Under the pieces are notes generated by a model that had not been told where the DNA came from, did no database searches, and was given only the letters and a program-made list of their open reading frames with translations. This document shows positions 1-5,610 of a DNA stretch of 6,733 bases, in pieces; the stretch's first letter is position 1; each line of letters opens with the position of its first letter. Source of the DNA: Promethearchaeota archaeon (GTDB taxonomy: Archaea > Asgardarchaeota > Lokiarchaeia > Sigyniarchaeales > SOKP01). The position numbers and the translations under genes are program-made. The stretch covers positions 1 to 6,733 of the forward strand of contig JAEORV010000088.1 in assembly GCA_016840695.1 (NCBI GenBank), in the 5' to 3' direction.

Positions 1-197
1 TTGTAAATAACATATCCGTGCTAACCTACAAATGCAATTTAACTATAGTTGAATTCAATTTCGTTAGTAAGTCAGAATTATTTAGCTAATTCTTCGCAAA
101 ACTCGCATTTATACAAGTTAAAAATAAGATCAAGATTTATAAAGAAATTTTTTTACCTAATCAAGAATATTTTTAAAAAAATTGATGCTAATAATAA

Positions 198-235
198 AAA
201 CAGTTGATAAATCAACTTGTTTAATGTTTTTTTTT
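198..235 (+). terminator. Hairpin followed by T9 run
   Basis: AAACAGTTGAT (198-208) pairs with ATCAACTTGTTT (211-222), with one bulged base. Four bases later comes a run of nine T (227-235), then further T-rich sequence. This is the shape of an intrinsic or oligo-T terminator reading on the + strand. No gene ending just before it is visible, so it would end transcription from left of the window or from a TATA-like element at 136-143. The 16-bp core could instead be a protein-binding palindrome. Confidence 0.4.
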
Positions 236-264
236 ATCTTTTTTATCTTTCTCAAGATTAATTT

Positions 265-280
265 TTCATAAACTTATGAA
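265..280. repeat. Perfect 16-bp palindrome upstream of the Get3-like gene
   Basis: TTCATAAACTTATGAA is a perfect inverted repeat: 7-base arms with a 2-base centre. It lies about 73 bases before the start codon at 353, upstream of the likely TATA box. The position and size suit an operator for a dimeric helix-turn-helix protein, but no regulator can be assigned. Confidence 0.35.
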
Positions 281-316
281 TATAAGGGAGACGATTAGGT
301 TTTTATGGATTTAAAC

Positions 317-326
317 ATTTTAAAAT
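317..326 (+). promoter_or_regulatory. Candidate TATA box of the Get3-like gene
   Basis: ATTTTAAAAT is centred about 31 bases upstream of the ATG at 353. This predicts transcription starting only a few bases before the start codon, a leaderless or near-leaderless mRNA. That agrees with the lack of a Shine-Dalgarno site there. CTATATATT at 331-339 is an alternative but lies rather close to the ATG. Confidence 0.3.
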
Positions 327-352
327 TCACCTATATATTGTGTTTATGCTAA

Positions 353-1411
353 ATGATAGAAAGAATAATCGTATTAGGAGGCAAGGGAGGTGTTGGCAAG
401 AGCACCATTAGCGCTGCTACTGCCGTCGCGTTATCTGACATGCTCCCAGATAAAAAAATTTTGCTAATTTCTTTTGATATTGCACATAACATTAGCGATC
501 TCTTTACTCGAGAGGTTGGAGATAGATTAACAAGGCTTACAGATAATCTCTGGGGCATTGAACCTGATCCTAATGTGTACGCAGAAGAATACACGAAAGA
601 ATTCCACGATAAAATGAGAGCTCTCATGAAAAGGACGCCAATAGTCGGACAAATCCCACAAATCAAGAAGTTCATTGACACCACTATGACCGCTGACTCT
701 ATCCCTCTAGCACTCAAAAATAGCATGTTTTTCCAAAAAATCCTCGACGCCGACAGCAGTATCTATAGGGACAAGCACGTGGAAGCCATCGATTTCGATA
801 TTGTTGTAGCTGACTTTCCTCCAACTGGAAACATGATCACTCTATTTGAAATTCCCGAGGACCAAATCAGGGTCCTCTTGAAATATTCGCTCAATTTCTT
901 CAATTCTATAAGGGGAGCAGTAAAAAAGTTCCAATCAACGATGATAAAACCAATCGCTAAATTATTAAGTCCCGTTAGTGGTGAAGATACAAGAAGAGAA
1001 ATTGGAAAAGAAGTATTCAAGATGCTACACGATATGGAGGAGAGAGGTACGAGAATAAGCGAATTGATTCACAAAAAAGGATCACTACGATTGGTCACTA
1101 TAGCCGAGAAACCTAGTTTCGAGGAAATAAAACGAGCAAGGGACTTATCTGAAAAATATATAACCCTTGATGGCGTTCACATCAACATGCTCACTCCAGA
1201 AAAGTCAGCAAAGAAGTGCGAGTATTGCGGGAAAATGCACGATCTTCAACACAAATACATGAGCGAGATAAAGCAAGAATTTGATTATTTAAAAATATGG
1301 GAATCCCATAAGCTTCAAGACGAACCAATCGGATTGGATGGCTTGAGAAGGCTTGCTCGCGAAGTCTATGGAGACGTTAATGTTGATGATATAATAAATC
1401 CTAAAAAATAA
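353..1411 (+). CDS. Get3/ArsA-family ATPase (TRC40-like)
   Basis: This 352-residue protein is a SIMIBI-class ATPase of the Get3/TRC40/ArsA family, cytosolic, with no membrane segment. Visible motifs are the deviant Walker A GGKGGVGKST (residues 9-18), a switch I-like SFDIAHNISDLF (40-51, with Asp42 in the catalytic position), a switch II-like DFPPTGN (154-160) and a CxxC pair, Cys289/Cys292, in KKCEYCGKMHDLQ. The CxxC is the zinc-dimerisation motif of Get3-type proteins. Family members deliver tail-anchored membrane proteins (Get3) or drive arsenite export (ArsA). Single-domain length and the CxxC favour Get3, and no ars genes are nearby. Departures from consensus: DPAH reads DIAH and PTGH reads PTGN. 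The in-frame stop TAA at 350-352 fixes the ATG at 353 as the start; there is no Shine-Dalgarno site. Family assignment is firm; the physiological role is inferred. Confidence 0.92.
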   Translation: MIERIIVLGGKGGVGKSTISAATAVALSDMLPDKKILLISFDIAHNISDLFTREVGDRLTRLTDNLWGIEPDPNVYAEEYTKEFHDKMRALMKRTPIVGQIPQIKKFIDTTMTADSIPLALKNSMFFQKILDADSSIYRDKHVEAIDFDIVVADFPPTGNMITLFEIPEDQIRVLLKYSLNFFNSIRGAVKKFQSTMIKPIAKLLSPVSGEDTRREIGKEVFKMLHDMEERGTRISELIHKKGSLRLVTIAEKPSFEEIKRARDLSEKYITLDGVHINMLTPEKSAKKCEYCGKMHDLQHKYMSEIKQEFDYLKIWESHKLQDEPIGLDGLRRLAREVYGDVNVDDIINPKK

Positions 1412-1413
1412 AA

Positions 1414-1450
1414 GAAAAAAAAAGAAAGTGTTTTGGACTTGTCTAAGTCC
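1414..1450 (-). terminator. Convergent-junction terminator, mainly for the hydrolase gene
   Basis: On the minus strand GGACTT-AGAC-AAGTCC (1450 down to 1435) forms a 6-bp, 4-base-loop hairpin that includes the hydrolase stop codon. It is followed by a T-rich tract containing T9 (complement of 1415-1423). The hairpin is symmetric, so it could also affect the convergent Get3-like transcript, but on the + strand no T-run follows it. Confidence 0.5.
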
Positions 1451-2726
1451 CTTCTTCGTAGCCATGAATGTAGTTATATTGTTCCTCAGTGAGAGTATCA
1501 ATCTCAACGCCCATAGATTGAAGCTTTAAGAAACCTACTCTATCGTCGATTTCAACAGGAACATCAACCATGCCCGGTTTTAGGTTGTCTTTATTCTTGG
1601 CGATATATTCGGACATTAGAGATTGTAAGCCGAATGACATGTCCATAACCTCAGCGGGATGACCTTCCGACAATACTAGATTAGCTAATCTTCCTTTAGC
1701 GAGAAGATATATCTTTTTACCATCGGGAAATATTAATTCTTCAACATCTTGCCGGATTGGTTTAATCTCCATAGCATGTTCATATAATTCCTTAGTTGGA
1801 ATTTCAATATCGAAGTGTCCCAGATTACCAAGAATTACGCCCTCCTTCAATTTATCAAACATTTCTTTTGAAGGTGGAATTACGTGCTTACACCCAGTTG
1901 CCGTCAAAATTATATCAGCAATAGGAAGAGTTTTTTCAATTGGCATTACTTGGAAACCCGCAAATCTTGCTTGAAGCGCTTTGATTGGATCAACTTCAGT
2001 GACTATTACATCAGCGCCCAATCCCCGCGCTCTTAAAGCCATACCAGAAGAACAATGACCATAACCAGCAATCACTACAACTTTACCGGCAAATAACACG
2101 TGCATTCCATAAATTGCGGCTATAACACCTTGACCGGTTCCTAATTCATTATCAAATTGATTTTTACATCTTGCATCATTTACAGGAAATAGAGGAACTT
2201 TTAATACTCCTTGTTTATCCATCGCTTTAAATCTCTTAACCCCTGTTGTAGTCTCCTCTTGACATGCGATTATCGTGCCATTTTCAATTAATTCAGGGAA
2301 TTCTTTATGAGCGGTTACAATCATATCCGCACCATCGTCAATTAAAATGTTAGGTTTGGCTTTCAAACACTCACGAATACACCAATAAAATTCCTCATCT
2401 GTATTTCCGTGCCACGCAAACACATTTATATCTTCCTTTACCAATGCTGCGGTGACATCGTCTTGAGTTGATAAGGGATTACTGCCACATAACCATACAT
2501 CAGCACCTCCTGCCTTTAAAGTTCGGGCAAGATTAGCTGTTTCCTTGGTTATATGAAGACATCCAGCAACAGTGATTCCTACTAAAGGTTTTTCTTTAGC
2601 GAACCGTTCTCTGATGATCTTAGCCGTCACCGGCATTTTATTTTCTGCAACATATAAGGATTCTTTTCCTTTTTCAGCTAGACTTTCGTCAGCGATCTTG
2701 TAATTAACCATTTTGTTCACTTGCAT
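1443..2726 (-). CDS. ahcY: S-adenosylhomocysteine hydrolase (adenosylhomocysteinase)
   Basis: This 427-residue cytosolic enzyme splits S-adenosylhomocysteine into adenosine and homocysteine using bound NAD, relieving product inhibition of SAM-dependent methyltransferases. Recognisable family motifs are CLHIT (His58), IDDGADM (130-134, Asp131), EETTTG (157-162), VNDARCKNQFDN (182-193, with the active-site Lys188 and Asp192), the NAD-binding strand VVIAGYGHCSSG (217-228) ending in TEVDP (243-247), TATG (275-278), GHFD (303-306), LLAKGRLANL (341-350) and GHP (355-357). The C-terminus is of the archaeal/thermophile form, without the KPxxYRY-like tail. One oddity is that the third glycine of the GxGxxG dinucleotide motif is Ser226. 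The ATG at 2726 is preferred because its leader matches that of the divergent gene. An ATG five codons in (2711) is possible. The gene stands alone, converging on the Get3-like gene. Confidence 0.95.
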   Translation of the reverse strand: MQVNKMVNYKIADESLAEKGKESLYVAENKMPVTAKIIRERFAKEKPLVGITVAGCLHITKETANLARTLKAGGADVWLCGSNPLSTQDDVTAALVKEDINVFAWHGNTDEEFYWCIRECLKAKPNILIDDGADMIVTAHKEFPELIENGTIIACQEETTTGVKRFKAMDKQGVLKVPLFPVNDARCKNQFDNELGTGQGVIAAIYGMHVLFAGKVVVIAGYGHCSSGMALRARGLGADVIVTEVDPIKALQARFAGFQVMPIEKTLPIADIILTATGCKHVIPPSKEMFDKLKEGVILGNLGHFDIEIPTKELYEHAMEIKPIRQDVEELIFPDGKKIYLLAKGRLANLVLSEGHPAEVMDMSFGLQSLMSEYIAKNKDNLKPGMVDVPVEIDDRVGFLKLQSMGVEIDTLTEEQYNYIHGYEEGT

Positions 2727-2841
2727 GTTTTTTGATTATTTTGTATGAATAATAGTTTTAATTAATTGATAAAGTTTTTTTTGGTTAAAAGCAAATATTT
2801 ATATATATAATTTAACATTTAATTAATAATAATCAAAAAAA
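2727..2841. promoter_or_regulatory. Divergent promoter region with mirrored leaders
   Basis: These 115 bases separate the hydrolase gene from the regulator gene. For the + gene, TTTATATATATAATTT (2798-2813) is a strong TATA box centred about 26 bases before AATAATC (2828-2834), giving a leader of roughly 10 bases. For the - gene a weaker TTATCAATTAATTAAAA (complement of 2756-2772) lies at the same distance from its own AATAATC. Just before each start codon stands AATAATCAAAAAA plus one base (A on the +, C on the -), so the region is bounded by a 13-bp inverted repeat (2728-2740 and 2828-2840). Neither gene shows a clear Shine-Dalgarno site. Confidence 0.6.
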
Positions 2842-4149
2842 ATGAAAAAGTGTTATATAATGAGTAAGAGTAAGGATCGTGCAGAAGCCCAGCGTTTCAT
2901 AAAAAATATAAACGGAACGACCAAATTTAGTATATCGAAGAATTCACGCGCTTTAGGGTTATCTAGACAGACATATCAAAACAAACTCGATGGTTTGAGG
3001 GATCAAAAAATAATTACTAATTTTACTATTAACATCAATCCAGATATTCGTCCAAATAATTTGAAATATATAATGCTCGAAATTAAAACAAATCCTAAAG
3101 AACCTGAATTAGTAGATGAATTACTAAAGATCCCTCAATTAAGAGTTTTAGACGGCATCTTTGGAGATTTTTCTCTTTTCGCCCTATTTATCTTTAAATC
3201 CCCCGAGGAATATTATACTACATTAAATTCTATTGATAATCTAATGGCAAAATCTTATTTCAAGAAATATCAAATTATTGAAACAATAAAGATATTCAAA
3301 ACAAATGGCATCAGCCTGAGGAAATCAAACTTGTCCTTTGAAGATGGGCTCAAAGAGATCGTAGCTGAAAAACTCGGTTCTGCTGATTTTAGTGATAAAA
3401 TTGAGGATATTGAAATAAATCTTCCATCAAAGATCAATTTAAATCAAATTGCTATAAAAAATTCAGATATTGAATATAATCCCGATCGATTTCCAGGTCT
3501 CATCGTGAAAATGAAAGCAGTAAAAGCAAGGATTATAATTTTTTCATCTGGTAAGATCATTTTAGCGAGTATAAGGAACACGACAGACGTAGATCAGTTG
3601 ATAAAAATAATGATTAAAAAGATTAAGAACCTAGGAATAAAATTAGATCAGATTCCTGGTGATCTCAGTTTTAAAATTGATGAGATTGATTATAAAATTC
3701 TAAAAATTTTAAGAGATGGACAAGGACTTAAACCAATCTCAACGTATGAGATAAAGGAAATCTTTACAAAAAAACTCAACTCTGATATCTCCCAGTCAAC
3801 AATTCATAATAGAATTAAAAAGCTAGAGCAACAAGGGGTGATCTTAAATTATACAGTCAATTTTAGTCCAAAAAAGGTCGGTTTTAAGGGAAAATATCTC
3901 CTTCGAGTGAAACCAAAAGATCCATCTAAATATAATGAGCTCGCGCTAAGTTTGGAAATGCACAAGAACATTACGGATTTATTTCGAATTGGTGAACAGT
4001 ATGGATTATTTGCTATAGTAAGAGTTAAAAAAGCAGAGGATTATGGTAATTTCATTAGAGATTTATATAACTCAGAAGAAATCGAAGACACTTTTACCAA
4101 TTTTGTACTTGATGAATTAGTCTCATATACTAATTTCGCAATTTTTTAA
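2842..4149 (+). CDS. Lrp/AsnC-like transcriptional regulator with central TBP-like repeat
   Basis: This 435-residue, DNA-binding-looking protein is built of three parts. Residues about 26-66 form a winged helix-turn-helix (NSRALGLSRQTYQNKLDGL) and 72-155 a RAM-like ligand/oligomerisation domain (DGIFGDFSLFALFIF). Residues about 186-272 resemble one repeat of TATA-binding protein (EYNPDRFPGL at 211-220, IFSSGK at 233-238). Residues about 278-343 form a second, more canonical Lrp helix-turn-helix (IDEIDYKILKIL, then STIHNRIKKLEQQGVI) and 349-430 a second RAM-like domain. Ordinary Lrp proteins are about 150 residues with one module, so this is a tandem fusion. It is divergent from the S-adenosylhomocysteine hydrolase gene and shares its leader sequence, so control of that gene or of itself is plausible. 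The ATG at 2842 follows the TATA box at the expected distance; an in-frame ATG at 2860 is the alternative. The ligand is unknown. Confidence 0.85.
   Translation: MKKCYIMSKSKDRAEAQRFIKNINGTTKFSISKNSRALGLSRQTYQNKLDGLRDQKIITNFTININPDIRPNNLKYIMLEIKTNPKEPELVDELLKIPQLRVLDGIFGDFSLFALFIFKSPEEYYTTLNSIDNLMAKSYFKKYQIIETIKIFKTNGISLRKSNLSFEDGLKEIVAEKLGSADFSDKIEDIEINLPSKINLNQIAIKNSDIEYNPDRFPGLIVKMKAVKARIIIFSSGKIILASIRNTTDVDQLIKIMIKKIKNLGIKLDQIPGDLSFKIDEIDYKILKILRDGQGLKPISTYEIKEIFTKKLNSDISQSTIHNRIKKLEQQGVILNYTVNFSPKKVGFKGKYLLRVKPKDPSKYNELALSLEMHKNITDLFRIGEQYGLFAIVRVKKAEDYGNFIRDLYNSEEIEDTFTNFVLDELVSYTNFAIF
3397..3657 (+). other. TBP-repeat-like domain inside the Lrp-type regulator
   Basis: These codons give residues 186-272. 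Compared from memory with the first repeat of archaeal TBP, the order matches along the whole repeat: KIEDIE for the opening IENIVAS strand, a helix INLNQIA, EYNPDRFPGL, a strand pair ending in IIIFSSGKIIL, a long C-terminal helix DVDQLIKIMIKKIKNLG, then IKL. Phe217 and Phe234 occupy the positions of the two DNA-intercalating phenylalanines of a TBP repeat. Departures: the minor-groove Asn of IEN is Asp189, the TGAK after the strand is ASIR (Thr to Ala242), and the conserved Pro before the strand is Ala226. Only one repeat is present, while TBP has two, so a saddle would need dimerisation. Confidence 0.7.
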
Positions 4150-4162
4150 CTCAAGGTGCAAT

Positions 4163-4188
4163 TTCTTTTAGATTAAAGAATCTTTTTT
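4163..4188 (+). terminator. Weak hairpin and T6 run after the regulator gene
   Basis: TTCTTT (4163-4168) can pair with AAAGAA (4175-4180); alternatively AGATT (4170-4174) pairs with AATCT (4179-4183). A T6 run (4183-4188) follows. This is a possible archaeal oligo-T terminator 14 to 39 bases after the regulator stop. The T-run overlaps CTTTTTTAAAT (4182-4192), which could serve as TATA box for the next gene, so the two functions may share bases. Confidence 0.3.
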
Positions 4189-4225
4189 AAATGCGTAATT
4201 CCATGTTATCAGTAGTAAAAAAAAG

Positions 4226-4507
4226 ATGGGAAATCATCTAATGAGTGAAAAAAATAATGATTTAATCAACGAAATTAATGTTGCTGCCTATTACATTGCA
4301 GAAGGTAAGAATCCGTACGATACCTTATGCTGGAATCTTGCTAAAATGCAATTAACCTACGATAATTTAGGAATGACTCCTCCAGAAGGTGTTATTAAAC
4401 AAAAAGCAGCTCAGATTTATTTCGAAAAATGCCCATATGATATTCTGTGTTGGCGAATAGCCGAATTAGAGATTTTAATGAAGTACAGCATGTACGATAC
4501 TGAATAA
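4226..4507 (+). CDS. Small protein with tandem PYDxLCW repeat, unknown function
   Basis: This 93-residue, soluble-looking protein is not recognised. It consists of two diverged copies of one motif at a spacing of exactly 40 residues: NPYDTLCWNLAKMQL (29-43) and CPYDILCWRIAELEI (69-83). Each copy is preceded by a helix-like AAYYIAEG or AAQIYFEK. The pattern A-Y..., P..., W-x-x-A-x-x-x-L recalls in outline the short DUF2934 motif of bacterial proteins, but the Pro-Trp spacing differs and I would not assign it. Cys35/Cys75 and Trp36/Trp76 are conserved between copies. ATG 4226 follows an A-rich leader (AGTAGTAAAAAAAAG) like those of the two divergent genes upstream. ATG 4241 (MSEKNND) is a possible alternative. 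It may have its own promoter (TTTTTTAAAT near 4183-4192) or be read through from the regulator 76 bases upstream. Confidence 0.7.
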   Translation: MGNHLMSEKNNDLINEINVAAYYIAEGKNPYDTLCWNLAKMQLTYDNLGMTPPEGVIKQKAAQIYFEKCPYDILCWRIAELEILMKYSMYDTE

Positions 4508-4511
4508 AAAA

Positions 4512-4524
4512 GAAAAAAAAAGAA
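4512..4524 (-). terminator. Oligo-T terminator of the methyltransferase operon
   Basis: On the minus strand the URO-D gene stop (4529-4527) is followed two bases later by TTCTTTTTTTTTC, with a T9 run, then more T. T-tracts alone can end transcription in archaea. The same 13 bases occur at 1414-1426 in the other convergent junction of this window. Confidence 0.45.
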
Positions 4525-4526
4525 TC

Positions 4527-5609
4527 TTATTGTATTTTTAATGGGTATTGACCGTATTTTTCTAGTGCTCTAGGTATAGCCATTATATTCCCTAATGGTA
4601 CGCCCCATGGCAAGCAACAAACAGGAGAACATACATAACGACCTCCTGGAGCAAGAGCTATAATGTTATCTCTTACCTTTTCTTCTACATCTTGGGGAGT
4701 TCCCGTGAGCATTTCTCGAGAAACATCAATATTTGCGCCCATTATCGTTACATTTGGATAGGATTCTTTAAATTTGATCCAATAATCGAGGTCTAAAGGA
4801 TGTGATCCATTTACAGCAGCGAATTCAATTTCTTTGCACGCTTCCATGAAATATGGCGAGGTCCCACAGTTATGAAATATGAAGGGAACTTTAGTTTTTT
4901 CCTGCAATCTCTTAATGAATTGGCCCTCGAATTTCATGGCATCATCAAAACTCATCATGTGCTTATTAAACGAGTACCCCGTGAGCATGATCATTGGGCT
5001 GAATCCCACTTTCTCAGTCCAAAATTTGAACACGTCAAGCTGGCTTTCATACACTTTTTCACATAATTTAAGCAGTAATTCAGGATTCTTTCTCATATCT
5101 TTAAACGCTTGAACGCCTCTTAATTCTTGAACGACGCTCCAGATCCCTAATCCAAACATTTGAGGAAATTTTGTCTTCTCGTTTACAATATTTGCAGCCT
5201 CCGTTGAAACTTTCCAAATAGAACTTTTAGAATGATCTGGTATTTCGAGCTTGTCTATATCTTCTTCAGTCTTACATACTGCACCTTGAATAATTGATAA
5301 TGGTTTATAATCATACCATCGGATCGTATCTAATTTATCGTTTGATTCAGCAAATGCTAAAGCTTCTCCCGGGCCAGCATAGGACGTTGGAATTTGAATG
5401 GTATCGGCTTCCAAGAATTCGTAAGATCCTATAACGGCTTTTGCGTAAATCTCGGGCGAGCTTAACATCTCCTTCACGGTAACTCCCGCTACTCTACATA
5501 GCATTTGTTCGTTAATTAAAGCAAAATATGGAACTCTATCCACTTTCTTCGTCTTTCCTGCCATTGCATTCATTAACCTGAGTGCTGATTTCACCCAATC
5601 GTGTGGCAT
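4527..5609 (-). CDS. URO-D-fold corrinoid methyltransferase (MtaA/MtbA-like)
   Basis: This roughly 360-residue cytosolic protein belongs to the uroporphyrinogen decarboxylase/methylcobalamin methyltransferase family (TIM barrel). It keeps the zinc-thiolate pattern of MtaA/MtbA-type enzymes: His-x-Cys in FIFHNCG near residue 246 and a late cysteine in SPVCCLPWGVPLGN near 331, aligning with the family's CexPpxtPxeN. This supports methyl transfer between a corrinoid protein and a thiol or methyl donor rather than heme synthesis. It could act as methylcobalamin:CoM methyltransferase or as an O-demethylase-type donor methyltransferase; sequence reading alone does not decide. The start is set at ATG 5609, one base after the corrinoid gene's stop, because GGAGGTG lies 13 bases upstream. 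A GTG in frame at 5624 would sit inside that ribosome-binding site. The first cysteine of the CC pair aligns with the ligand. It is the second gene of the operon. Confidence 0.85.
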   Translation of the reverse strand: MPHDWVKSALRLMNAMAGKTKKVDRVPYFALINEQMLCRVAGVTVKEMLSSPEIYAKAVIGSYEFLEADTIQIPTSYAGPGEALAFAESNDKLDTIRWYDYKPLSIIQGAVCKTEEDIDKLEIPDHSKSSIWKVSTEAANIVNEKTKFPQMFGLGIWSVVQELRGVQAFKDMRKNPELLLKLCEKVYESQLDVFKFWTEKVGFSPMIMLTGYSFNKHMMSFDDAMKFEGQFIKRLQEKTKVPFIFHNCGTSPYFMEACKEIEFAAVNGSHPLDLDYWIKFKESYPNVTIMGANIDVSREMLTGTPQDVEEKVRDNIIALAPGGRYVCSPVCCLPWGVPLGNIMAIPRALEKYGQYPLKIQ

Positions 5610-5610
5610 T

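Larger units (their letters stand above)
1..352. other. AT-rich intergenic region with hairpins, no credible gene
   Basis: No open reading frame here looks like a gene. The stretch holds several short inverted repeats: AGAATTA/TAATTCT (74-80 and 87-93), AGTTGAT/ATCAACT (202-208 and 211-217) and TTCATAA/TTATGAA (265-271 and 274-280). It also holds a T9 run at 227-235 followed by more T-rich sequence to about 250, and a TATA-like TTTATAAA at 136-143. No tRNA cloverleaf or C/D-box guide RNA could be recognised. The region probably contains the end of an upstream transcription unit or a small RNA, plus the promoter of the Get3-like gene. Confidence 0.6.

Noticed and set aside
41..58. Short palindromes AACTATAGTT and TTGAATTCAA
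   Set aside because: Ten-base palindromes are frequent by chance in AT-rich sequence, and no gene context supports a role.
80..152. Minus-strand frame of about 24 codons ending in LYKCEFCEELAK, with a CxxC that recalls a zinc ribbon tail
   Set aside because: It has no ATG start, is closed by a stop just upstream, and lies in very AT-rich DNA. One CxxC in 24 residues is not enough to call a gene or a gene remnant.
180..225. Possible C/D-box guide RNA around TTGATGCTA
   Set aside because: The C box does not match RTGATGA well and no CTGA D box lies at a suitable distance.
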